Assembly: GCA_028873745.1 (NCBI GenBank)
Contig: JAPPNT010000022.1
Span: 1-5,749 of the forward strand
Length of the DNA stretch: 5,749 nucleotides
From: Chloroflexota bacterium
GTDB taxonomy: Bacteria; Chloroflexota; Dehalococcoidia; Lucifugimonadales; UBA1127
Reading direction: 5' to 3'
The position numbers were made by a program, and so were the translations under genes. This document shows positions 1-5,457 of this stretch, piece after piece. The notes beneath the pieces are model-generated. The model was not told where the DNA came from and made no database searches. It worked only from the letters and a program-made list of their open reading frames with translations. Position 1 is the stretch's first letter. The number at the start of each line of letters is the position of its first letter.

Positions 1-285
1 GTCGCGCTGCTCACCGGGACGTCGGTCGCGGTGGGGGGGGGGGTGGGGTTCGTGGGACTCGTCATCCCGCACGCGGCGCGGATGGTGGTGGGCTCCGACC
101 ATCGCCGGGTGCTCCCGCTCGCAACGCTGGTCGGGGCACTCTTTCTGCTGTGGTCAGACGTGCTTGCGCGGCTGGTGATCCAGCCCCGCGAACTGCCGAT
201 CGGGGTAATCACGTCGCTGGTTGGCGCCCCGGTCTTCGCCCTGCTCCTGCGATCTCGACTGCGAGGATCAGACCATGCGCGATGA
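1..285 (+). CDS. FecCD/BtuC-family ABC transporter permease, C-terminal fragment
   Basis: This is the last 94 residues of an inner-membrane permease that, with the ATPase downstream, imports an iron-siderophore, heme or cobalamin-type compound delivered by a binding protein. The frame is open from base 1 to the TGA at 283-285, so the 5' part lies outside the window; family members are about 330 residues. Visible family signatures are GFVGLVIPHAAR (fragment residues 16-27) followed by GSDHR (31-35), the cytoplasmic loop region that contacts the ATPase in BtuC-type transporters. A hydrophobic helix follows (about 37-51), then the C-terminal motif PRELPIGVITSLVGAPVF (62-79) and a last short helix ending in a basic tail. 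The stop overlaps the start of the ATPase gene by 11 bases, so the two are probably translationally coupled. The substrate cannot be told from this part. A run of 11 G lies in the coding sequence at 33-43. Confidence 0.93.
   Translation, partial: VALLTGTSVAVGGGVGFVGLVIPHAARMVVGSDHRRVLPLATLVGALFLLWSDVLARLVIQPRELPIGVITSLVGAPVFALLLRSRLRGSDHAR
33..43 (+). repeat. 11-G homopolymer inside the permease gene
   Basis: Eleven consecutive G bases, with four more G after a single T, encode the glycines of the stretch AVGGGVGFVGL. The reading frame on both sides matches the FecCD family, so the length seen here is in frame. Such tracts are prone to slippage in replication and to sequencing error. Confidence 0.9.
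263..266 (+). promoter_or_regulatory. Ribosome binding site deciding the ATPase start
   Basis: GAGG, eight bases before the ATG at 275, lies inside the end of the permease gene. It supports this start over the in-frame ATG at 221, which would put 54 more bases into the overlap and add 18 residues with no family resemblance. Confidence 0.6.
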
Positions 286-1147
286 TTCCATCGAGTCCGC
301 AATCAGGAAGCCCGCCGAGGCAGGCGTCGATCCGGCCCCCTTGTCGCTCTCACTGTTAGGCGTGACGGCGGCAGTGGGTTCCGTGGAGATCTGCTCGGAG
401 GTCAGCCTGGAGGTAGACGCCGGCCAGATTGTGGGCATCATAGGGCCGAACGGCAGCGGCAAGACCACCTTGCTGCGCACCGTGTACCGGGTGCTGCGCC
501 CACGGCTGGGGCGCGTGGTGGTGGGCGAGGAAGACCTCTGGGAATTGCGGCCGTCCGAGGCCGCCCGGCGCATCGCCGTAGTTGTGCAGGAGCCGCGATC
601 CGATTTCGAGTTCACCGTGCGGGAAGTAGTCACCATGGGGCGCAGCCCTCATCAGTCATCGTTTGCCAGGGAGTCCGCCAAAGACCGCGAACGCGTTGAT
701 GAAGCTCTGGCTCACGTAAGCATTGCAGACCTGGCGGCTCGGTCGTTCAGCACACTGTCCGGCGGAGAAAAGCAACGGGCGTTGATCGCACGCGCTCTCG
801 TGCAGGAGGCGCGTGTCCTGATCCTCGACGAGCCTACCAATCACCTCGACATCCGGTACCAGCTGGAAGTCCTCGATCTCGTCCGCAGCGTGGGTGTGAC
901 CACGCTCATGTCGATCCATGACGTGAATCTGGCGGCGGAATACTGCGATCACATCGTCGTGTTGCAGGGCGGCCGCGTCCAAGCGGCCGGGCCGGTGGAG
1001 GCGGTGATGCTGCCGGAGGTGCTGGAGCCGGTGTTCGGCGTGCGGGTTGAACGCATAGCGCGAGAAAATGGACGAGCTTTGTACTGGTTCCAGAGCCGCG
1101 CTGTTCGCTTTTCCGCCGCCCCTCGCCGTCACAGTGGGTTACTATAG
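275..1147 (+). CDS. ABC transporter ATP-binding protein, FecE/BtuD type (iron-siderophore/heme/cobalamin importer)
   Basis: A 290-residue cytoplasmic ATPase that powers the importer whose permease ends just upstream. All nucleotide-binding elements are present in order: Walker A GPNGSGKTT (57-65), Q-loop Q105 in VVVQEPR, signature LSGGE (161-165), Walker B VLILDEP (181-187) with catalytic E186, D-loop NHLD (189-192) and H-loop H215 in SIHDVNLAAEYCDHIVVL. The IHDVNLAA stretch and the closing segment around EVLEPVFGVRVER are typical of the FecE/FhuC/BtuD group. The N-terminus has about 25 extra residues before the ABC fold. The A-loop aromatic residue that usually stacks on adenine seems to be replaced by valine (V34); BtuD also lacks a clear equivalent, so this need not impair function. 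The last 15 or so residues are low in conservation. The substrate is unknown, and the binding protein is not in the window. Confidence 0.95.
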   Translation: MRDDSIESAIRKPAEAGVDPAPLSLSLLGVTAAVGSVEICSEVSLEVDAGQIVGIIGPNGSGKTTLLRTVYRVLRPRLGRVVVGEEDLWELRPSEAARRIAVVVQEPRSDFEFTVREVVTMGRSPHQSSFARESAKDRERVDEALAHVSIADLAARSFSTLSGGEKQRALIARALVQEARVLILDEPTNHLDIRYQLEVLDLVRSVGVTTLMSIHDVNLAAEYCDHIVVLQGGRVQAAGPVEAVMLPEVLEPVFGVRVERIARENGRALYWFQSRAVRFSAAPRRHSGLL

Positions 1148-1148
1148 T
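1143..1148 (+). promoter_or_regulatory. Possible -10 element for the exoribonuclease gene
   Basis: TATAGT, overlapping the stop codon of the ATPase gene, resembles a -10 hexamer and lies 53 bases before the exoribonuclease start. No convincing -35 element is found 16-18 bases upstream, so this is a weak call. The exoribonuclease could equally be read through from the transporter genes. Confidence 0.25.
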
Positions 1149-1191
1149 CGCATGACTCGCAACGGCGATCCCACCGGGCGGCGGCCCTCCC

Positions 1192-1198
1192 AAAGGAG
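1192..1198 (+). promoter_or_regulatory. Ribosome binding site of the exoribonuclease gene
   Basis: AAAGGAG matches the anti-Shine-Dalgarno sequence well but sits only three bases from the ATG at 1202, closer than the usual five to nine. No better start with family-like sequence lies nearby. Confidence 0.7.
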
Positions 1199-1201
1199 CC
1201 C

Positions 1202-3172
1202 ATGACCACTCCCCACATCGCGCTCGTTCGCAAGAGCGGGCACTACATGCTGGCCCTCGTGCGCGTTGGCGCCGACAACCGGCTCTGGGCCACGGGCGCG
1301 GATGGCAAGCCTTTCCGCATCTCCCCACCGCAGCTCGTCTGGGAGACGGAGATAGCTGTCGGCGACGTCGCGCTCGCGGCGTGGCTGACGGAGGCCGAGC
1401 GGATGGTGAGCGAGGTGGATGCGGCGGAGGCGTGGGACATCCTCGTAGACGAGGTGCCCGGGTTGTCGCTGGAGGATTTGGCCGGGCTGGCCTGCGAGCA
1501 GCCGGTGACAGACGCGCAGCAGGCGGGCCTCCTGCTCGGCCTCTTCACCGGCGACGTACAGAGGTTTACGGCGGAACCGCCGTCGCTGCGGCCGCGCTCG
1601 CGGGACGACGTCGAGCGGCAGCTTGCGCGGCTGGCGGAGCGGCAGCAGTCGGCCGCCGAGGAGGCGGGGTTTGCGGCGTGGCTGTCGGGAGCCGCAAGGA
1701 CCGTACTGACGGAGCGGCAGCACGGTTGGCTGAACACCGTGGTGCAGTACGTGGCGGAAGGCGAGAATTCGACGGCTGCGCGGGCGGCCAAGGGGTGGCT
1801 GCGGCCAATCGCCGCCGGGCCCGACGCTCGGCAGGTGGCCTTCGACCTGCTGGCGGCGCGCGGCGTGCTGGACGCCGACGAGTTCCTCACGCTGCGGCGG
1901 CTCGGGCAGCCGACGGCGTTCTCCGCGGAGGAGCTGGCCGCGGCGGGGTCGGGCGCGCTTGCAGCAACGGACGTGGACGTGGGGCGGAGGGACCTGACGG
2001 AGCTGGAGGTGTTCACCATCGACGAGGCGACAACGGTGGACATCGACGACGGGCTGTCGGTGCTCGCAACGGATGACGGGTTCGAGGTGGGCGTGCACAT
2101 CGTCGACGCGGCGGCGCTGGTGGCGGTCGACGGGATGCTGGACGACGCGGCGCGGGCGCGGATGACGAGCCTGTACCTGCCGGAGGGAACGCTGCCGATG
2201 TTGCCCCGGGCGCTGTCCGAGGAGCGGGGGAGCCTGGTGGCGGGCGTCGACCGGCGGGCGGTATCGCTGCTGACGCGGTGGAGCCGCGAGCACGAGCTGC
2301 TCGAATGGGAGCTTTGCCGCTCGACGGTGCGGAGCCGACGGCGGTGGACGTACTCGGAGGCGGACGCGGCCTTGGCGGGCGGGGGGCAAGACGGAGGCGA
2401 GCCGCTTCGGACACTGCGGGCCATCGCCGACACGCTGCATGGGCAGCGGATGGCGGCGGGGGCGCTGGAGATGGACCGGCCGGAGGTGAAGGTCAGCGTC
2501 GACGGGGAGCGCAACATGTCAGTGACGGTGACGCCCGTGCCGACGCCGGCGCGGCGGATGGTGGCGGAGTTCATGGTGCTGGCGAACAGGCTGATAGGCG
2601 AGCGGCTTCGGGACCTCGGGGTGGCGGCCGTCTACCGCACGCAGGACGCCGTGTCGCTGGAGGACGTGCCGGACACGAGCGTCGAGGCAGTGCGTCAGTA
2701 CCACATCCTGCGGCAGATCCGACCCGCGCGCCTGACGACCTCGGCGGGGGCGCACGCGCTCATTGGCGTGGAGCCGTACGTGCAGGCGACATCGCCGCTG
2801 CGGCGGTACCTGGACCTGGTGGTGCAGCGGCAGCTTGTGAGCGCGCTGACGGGCTCGGAGGCGCCGTACTCGGAGGGGGATCTGAAGACGCTCATCGGCG
2901 AGGCGGACGCGACGCTGCGCGACCTGAACCGCGCGGAGGATGAACGGAAGCGGCACTGGATGCTGAGGCACCTCTCGGGCCGCATCGGCGAGTCTTTCCC
3001 GGCCGTAGTGCTGGACGTGCGTGAGCGGCAGAGCGTGGTCGAGCTGCAGACCTACCTCATCCGCAGCAACGTGTACCTGCCGCCCTCGGTGGCGCCGGGA
3101 CAGACGGTAATGCTGGAGCTGCAGGAGGTCGACACGTGGCGCGGGCAGACGCGGTGGCGGCACGCGGGGTGA
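1202..3172 (+). CDS. RNB-domain 3'-5' exoribonuclease (RNase II/RNase R family)
   Basis: A 656-residue cytoplasmic enzyme expected to degrade RNA one nucleotide at a time from the 3' end with Mg2+. The RNB domain spans about 264-545. The four metal-binding aspartates are in FTIDEATTVDIDDG (271-284): D274, D280, D282 and D283, spaced exactly as D201, D207, D209 and D210 of E. coli RNase II. Other family blocks are GVHIVDAAALV (297-307), TSLYLPEGTLPMLP (322-335), AEFMVLANRLIGE (455-467) and YVQATSPLRRYLDL (526-539), whose arginine corresponds to the catalytic-site Arg. LNRAEDERKRHWML (575-588) matches the late RNB region. The N-terminus (1-60 OB-like, 65-150 helical) resembles the cyanobacterial and plastid RNase II form more than classic two-cold-shock-domain RNase R. 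The last 60 residues (about 597-656) look like a short S1-type OB domain with no long basic tail. It is separated by 54 bases from the ABC ATPase gene; no functional link is evident. Confidence 0.95.
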   Translation: MTTPHIALVRKSGHYMLALVRVGADNRLWATGADGKPFRISPPQLVWETEIAVGDVALAAWLTEAERMVSEVDAAEAWDILVDEVPGLSLEDLAGLACEQPVTDAQQAGLLLGLFTGDVQRFTAEPPSLRPRSRDDVERQLARLAERQQSAAEEAGFAAWLSGAARTVLTERQHGWLNTVVQYVAEGENSTAARAAKGWLRPIAAGPDARQVAFDLLAARGVLDADEFLTLRRLGQPTAFSAEELAAAGSGALAATDVDVGRRDLTELEVFTIDEATTVDIDDGLSVLATDDGFEVGVHIVDAAALVAVDGMLDDAARARMTSLYLPEGTLPMLPRALSEERGSLVAGVDRRAVSLLTRWSREHELLEWELCRSTVRSRRRWTYSEADAALAGGGQDGGEPLRTLRAIADTLHGQRMAAGALEMDRPEVKVSVDGERNMSVTVTPVPTPARRMVAEFMVLANRLIGERLRDLGVAAVYRTQDAVSLEDVPDTSVEAVRQYHILRQIRPARLTTSAGAHALIGVEPYVQATSPLRRYLDLVVQRQLVSALTGSEAPYSEGDLKTLIGEADATLRDLNRAEDERKRHWMLRHLSGRIGESFPAVVLDVRERQSVVELQTYLIRSNVYLPPSVAPGQTVMLELQEVDTWRGQTRWRHAG

Positions 3173-3239
3173 CTGGGAAGGGGACGGCCCTACTATAGGT
3201 CTCCACAGCACGGAGGACGTTGGGCGCGGAGTTTCTGGG

Positions 3240-3257
3240 TACCGGCTTTCGCCGGTA
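3240..3257. other. Perfect hairpin in the convergent intergenic gap
   Basis: TACCGGC and GCCGGTA form a seven-base-pair stem with the four-base loop TTTC. It lies between the converging ends of the exoribonuclease and cupin genes. No T run follows it on the plus strand, so it is not a standard intrinsic terminator for the exoribonuclease; it may block 3' decay or be a weak stop site. Confidence 0.5.
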
Positions 3258-3279
3258 AAACGGGAGCCGTGTGCGGCCC
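3257..3279 (-). terminator. Candidate weak terminator of the DUF3179-cupin operon
   Basis: Read on the minus strand, GGGCCG and CGGCTC (plus coordinates 3264-3279) pair as six bases with one G-U around the loop CACA. After three more bases comes a short run of four T (3257-3260). It starts about 30 bases after the cupin stop. The T run is short and offset, so efficiency is doubtful. Confidence 0.35.
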
Positions 3280-3302
3280 TACGACAAGCTCAGGGTGAAC
3301 GG
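3277..3302. repeat. Copy of a dispersed intergenic repeat
   Basis: The core CGACAAGCTCAGGGTGAACG (3282-3301) matches a sequence I recall as very common between genes in many environmental bacterial genomes, often written on the other strand as a GAGCTTGTCG-type motif. Only one copy lies in this window, so repetition cannot be shown here. It begins just downstream of the cupin stop codon. Confidence 0.5.
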
Positions 3303-3310
3303 CGTGCAGA

Positions 3311-3634
3311 CTAGGTGAGGCGGCCGTGGACGGCGAGCCAGATGCATGGCGGGGACTCGCTGGTCATCGCGACGCGGTGGCGCGTGTGGGCGGGGATGAG
3401 GAGATGGTCTCCGGCTTGGAGGGTGACCTCTGAGCCGTCGTCGTAGGCGATGGTGGCCTCGCCCTGGAGGAGGGCTACCCACTCGTCGCGGGGCTCGTCG
3501 TACCACTGGCCCTCGGGGGTGGACTGGCCGCTGGAGACGATGCGCTCGATCTTGACGCCGGCGTCCGGGATGAGGTCGGTGAAGAGCTCATCCGGCGGGA
3601 GCGGGTCCGGCAGGTCGTAGAGGTTTTGCGACAT
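3311..3634 (-). CDS. Small single-domain cupin protein
   Basis: A 107-residue protein that is essentially one cupin beta-barrel. The N-terminal lead holds VKIERIVSSGQSTPEGQWYD (27-46), then comes DEWVALLQGEATIAYDDG (50-67) and the second cupin motif AGDHLLIPAHTRHRV (74-88). H83 and H86 are candidate metal ligands. The first motif lacks the usual HxH pair and has acidic residues (D50, E51) in that area, as in a subgroup of uncharacterised cupins I recall. No enzyme activity can be assigned; metal binding and small-molecule binding are plausible. No signal peptide or membrane segment is seen, so it should be cytoplasmic. It follows the DUF3179 gene by 19 bases and is probably cotranscribed. The ATG at 3634 is preferred over the GTG at 3643, since that GTG lies inside the ribosome binding site. 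Confidence 0.88.
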   Translation of the reverse strand: MSQNLYDLPDPLPPDELFTDLIPDAGVKIERIVSSGQSTPEGQWYDEPRDEWVALLQGEATIAYDDGSEVTLQAGDHLLIPAHTRHRVAMTSESPPCIWLAVHGRLT

Positions 3635-3638
3635 AATG

Positions 3639-3645
3639 CTCACCT
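3639..3645 (-). promoter_or_regulatory. Ribosome binding site deciding the cupin start
   Basis: On the minus strand AGGTGAG lies four bases before the ATG at 3634. It overlaps the alternative GTG start at 3641-3643, which has no ribosome binding site of its own. Confidence 0.6.
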
Positions 3646-3653
3646 ATCGCGCG

Positions 3654-4961
3654 CTACCCGGCGTAAACGGTGGTGTAGGGCTTGAAGACGGCCCACGCGA
3701 ACCAGAAGTGGGTCCCGTGTACTACGGGTTCAAGGCGTTTTCCTGCGAGCTGTCCATCCACGGCCTGGCCGAGGAGGTTCCAGCGGCTGCCGGTCTGGTC
3801 GTCGACGAAATACTCGTCGACGGCGGTGAAGGTGAGGGGCATGCCGTCGGCTTCCGGACGGTAGACGGACGCCGCGCCGACGTCACGGCCGCCCGCGACC
3901 CTGGAATCGTCGAGGGCGGAGTTGGCGCCGAACTGGAAGAAGACGACGAGGTCGCGGCCGCCCGCGTTGTAGTGCACGACTGGCTCGTTCTCCAGGACGT
4001 GCAACGGGAAGGCTACCGCGTCGTCGCCCTCCTCGACGACAACGACGCGGTCGAGGGCGCGGAGGCGGCGGTCCGGCTCGCCGAAGAAGAGGAAGGGGTT
4101 CTGGCGGTCGTAGAGCTCGTAGGGGTTGCGGCCGTACTGGCGGCTGTAGCCGGTGTCTCGCGAAAGCACCCGGCCGTTGGGGTAGGCGTCCTTGAAGTCC
4201 TCCCAGGAGACGAGGAATGAGGGTAGGATCGTCAGGCGCTCGCCGAGAAGCTCGCCGACGATGGCCTCGCCGATGAGCTGCTGCCACCACGACTCCGTCT
4301 GGCGGTCGTACATGATCATGTCGCTGTGGCGCAGCAGGCCGGAGACGCCGAAGTCGAGGGTGCGGCCGTTCAACCGGCGGTCGAAGGTGATCGCCGAGTT
4401 GCAGAGTGGGCAGTAGGTGACGGCGACCGGCGTCCCGCCGATGGTGTCGTTGACGATCTCGTGCCAGATGAGGATGGCGAGGGGGTAGGCGCGGACCTCG
4501 CCCTCGATTTCGACGACGTGCACCTGTTCTTTGTCGTCCAGCCACTTGTCGCCGGCGTCGATGTCTTCAAACACGGGCTCATCGATGGCGGGGATGCCGT
4601 CTTTGCCGGGCCCGCCGGAGAGGATCTCGGCCAGGGGGATGGAGCGCATGGAGAAGTCCGTACGCCAACCTCGTGTGGAGAAGCGGGCGTTGCGGAGCTC
4701 ATCGTCGCTGCCAAAGTCGGGCGTGGGCGTGACTGTGGGCCACGGGGTCTCGTTGGGCGCAGGAGTTGTGTCGAGCGAGCCGGAGAAGGGGCGCGCGGTT
4801 GCGGTGGGCTGCGCGGCGGCTTCGCTCGCGACGCCCGCAGCCTCAGCGCAGGCGACGGCGGCGAGGGCGAGGAGCGGGAGGGCGAGCGTCAGAAATCGGA
4901 TGCGGAATGTGCGGTTGCGGGGGTTGCCGGAAGGGCGGGGAATCGTCTTCACGTGCTCCAT
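3654..4961 (-). CDS. Exported DUF3179-family protein of unknown function
   Basis: A 435-residue protein recognised by the DUF3179 blocks: AYPLAILIWHEIVND (158-172), VAVTYCPLCNSAITFDR (179-195), FGVSGLLRHSDMIMYDRQT (204-222) and ESWWQQLIGEAIVG (223-236), and a C-terminal HGTHFWFAWAVFKP (415-428). C184 and C187 form a CxxC pair that could bind metal or be redox active. The start has a basic region and a hydrophobic core (about 23-37) ending VACAEA: either a lipoprotein with an imperfect lipobox (C38) or signal peptidase I cleavage after A39. Residues 50-82 are a Thr/Pro/Ala-rich linker, as in many Chloroflexota exported proteins. The ATG at 4961 has no clear ribosome binding site. A GTG three codons on is preceded by GGAG and would give a protein three residues shorter. 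Upstream a weak -10 (TATGCT, plus coordinates 4995-5000) is possible. It leads a likely operon with the cupin. Function is not known. Confidence 0.92.
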   Translation of the reverse strand: MEHVKTIPRPSGNPRNRTFRIRFLTLALPLLALAAVACAEAAGVASEAAAQPTATARPFSGSLDTTPAPNETPWPTVTPTPDFGSDDELRNARFSTRGWRTDFSMRSIPLAEILSGGPGKDGIPAIDEPVFEDIDAGDKWLDDKEQVHVVEIEGEVRAYPLAILIWHEIVNDTIGGTPVAVTYCPLCNSAITFDRRLNGRTLDFGVSGLLRHSDMIMYDRQTESWWQQLIGEAIVGELLGERLTILPSFLVSWEDFKDAYPNGRVLSRDTGYSRQYGRNPYELYDRQNPFLFFGEPDRRLRALDRVVVVEEGDDAVAFPLHVLENEPVVHYNAGGRDLVVFFQFGANSALDDSRVAGGRDVGAASVYRPEADGMPLTFTAVDEYFVDDQTGSRWNLLGQAVDGQLAGKRLEPVVHGTHFWFAWAVFKPYTTVYAG

Positions 4962-4966
4962 TCGAG

Positions 4967-4978
4967 GGCCCGCGGGCC
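4967..4978. other. 12-base perfect palindrome upstream of the DUF3179 gene
   Basis: GGCCCGCGGGCC is self-complementary over all 12 bases and ends five bases before the DUF3179 start codon. It could form an mRNA hairpin in the leader or be a dimer-binding operator, but in DNA this GC-rich it may be chance. Confidence 0.3.
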
Positions 4979-5011
4979 GTGAGGTGCTGCTTCCAGCATA
5001 CCCTATGCGTG

Positions 5012-5040
5012 TTGACGATGGCGAACGTATTCGCTACCAT
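5012..5040 (+). promoter_or_regulatory. Sigma70-type promoter of the tRNA-tuf operon
   Basis: A -35 element TTGACG (5012-5017) and a -10 element TACCAT (5035-5040) are separated by exactly 17 bases. Transcription would start near 5047, leaving a leader of about 42 bases before the first tRNA. It faces away from the DUF3179 gene, with which it shares the gap 4962-5088. Confidence 0.72.
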
Positions 5041-5088
5041 CGAAAAGGTTGTGCAGCAGCGTAAGGCCCATCGGGAACCTCTTCCCAT

Positions 5089-5160
5089 GCCCCAGTGGCG
5101 CAATGGTAGCGCAGGCGACCTGTAATCGCCAGGTTATCGGTTCGAATCCGGTCTGGGGCT
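5089..5160 (+). tRNA. tRNA-Thr(UGU) with C33
   Basis: It folds as a complete cloverleaf: acceptor GCCCCAG (5089-5095) with CTGGGGC (5153-5159), T8, D stem GCGC/GCGC (5098-5101, 5109-5112) with GG in the loop, anticodon stem GGCGA/TCGCC (5114-5118, 5126-5130), and T loop TTCGAAT (5141-5147). The seven-base anticodon loop CCTGTAA puts TGT at 5121-5123, reading ACA threonine codons. Position 33 is C (5120), not the near-universal U. The discriminator is T (5160), shared with the other tRNA-Thr here. CCA is not encoded and must be added after transcription. It corresponds in place and anticodon to E. coli thrU, first gene of the tRNA-tufB operon. Confidence 0.93.
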
Positions 5161-5205
5161 GAGCCAATGCCACTCGACCCAAAGCGTCGTGTGTCGTGCG
5201 CAGGG

Positions 5206-5234
5206 TTGGCGATGGGTAGCTGCGATGCTACACT
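5206..5234 (+). promoter_or_regulatory. Internal promoter before tRNA-Tyr
   Basis: TTGGCG (5206-5211) and TACACT (5229-5234) are 17 bases apart. A TG one base before the -10 (5226-5227) makes an extended -10. Transcription would start about 5241, close to the tRNA-Tyr 5' end at 5246, and would feed the rest of the operon including tuf. Confidence 0.6.
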
Positions 5235-5245
5235 GATACCCGCTT

Positions 5246-5330
5246 GGAGGGATGGCGGAGCGGCCAATCGCACCAGACTGTAAATCTGGCGCCCGGAAGG
5301 GCTTCGTAGGTTCGAATCCTACTCCCTCCA
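5246..5330 (+). tRNA. tRNA-Tyr(GUA)
   Basis: This 85-base class II tRNA has acceptor GGAGGGA (5246-5252) with TCCCTCC (5323-5329), D stem GCG/CGC with the loop GAGCGGCCAAT, and anticodon stem CCAGA/TCTGG. The loop CTGTAAA places GTA at 5280-5282. The long variable arm has its own stem GCCC/GGGC (5291-5302), and the T arm is GTAGG/CCTAC with loop TTCGAAT. The discriminator is A (5330). CCA is not encoded. It sits second in the cluster, like E. coli tyrU. Confidence 0.97.
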
Positions 5331-5357
5331 GTCCCTAAGCAAGGCAAACAAAAGCGG

Positions 5358-5432
5358 GCCCACATAGCTCAGAGGCAGAGCACGTTCTTGGTAAGAACGG
5401 GGTCGCCGGTTCGATTCCGGCTGTGGGCTCCA
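5358..5432 (+). tRNA. tRNA-Thr(GGU)
   Basis: Acceptor GCCCACA (5358-5364) pairs with TGTGGGC (5422-5428). The D stem is GCTC/GAGC, and the anticodon stem CGTTC/GAACG carries the loop TTGGTAA with GGT at 5390-5392, reading ACC and ACU. It has normal U33. The T arm is GCCGG/CCGGC with loop TTCGATT. The discriminator is T (5429), followed by an encoded CCA (5430-5432), unlike the other two tRNAs here. It directly precedes tuf by 25 bases, the place held by thrT before tufB in E. coli. Confidence 0.97.
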
Positions 5433-5440
5433 CAAAGCTG

Positions 5441-5448
5441 AGGAGGAG
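5441..5448 (+). promoter_or_regulatory. Strong ribosome binding site of tuf
   Basis: AGGAGGAG ends nine bases before the ATG at 5458. It is the strongest such site in the window, as expected for one of the most abundant proteins. It lies eight bases after the encoded CCA of the tRNA, so 3' processing of that tRNA also cuts just upstream of the tuf message. Confidence 0.85.
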
Positions 5449-5457
5449 TTTTTCACA

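Noticed and set aside
221..274. Earlier in-frame ATG for the ABC ATPase.
   Set aside because: The extra 18 residues lie wholly inside the permease gene and resemble nothing in the family; the ATG at 275 has a well-placed ribosome binding site.
1142..2574. Two long minus-strand open frames of over 430 residues opposite the exoribonuclease gene.
   Set aside because: They are opposite a gene with all RNB motifs in order; their compositions (Arg/Pro- or Ser/Arg/Ala-rich) are typical of antisense frames in high-GC DNA and no domain is visible.
3636..4982. Plus-strand frames of about 194 and 218 residues opposite the DUF3179 gene.
   Set aside because: Val/Glu/Gly/Ala-rich shadow sequence with no domain; the minus strand has the clear family motifs.
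5160..5160. U73 discriminator of tRNA-Thr(UGU) as an oddity.
   Set aside because: The tRNA-Thr(GGU) in the same cluster also has U73, so it looks like a feature of the lineage and not a defect.
5034..5273. A minus-strand frame encoding APDRIRTDNLAITGRLRYH-like sequence.
   Set aside because: It is the antisense of the tRNA-Thr(UGU) region; this kind of peptide is a well-known spurious annotation opposite tRNA genes.
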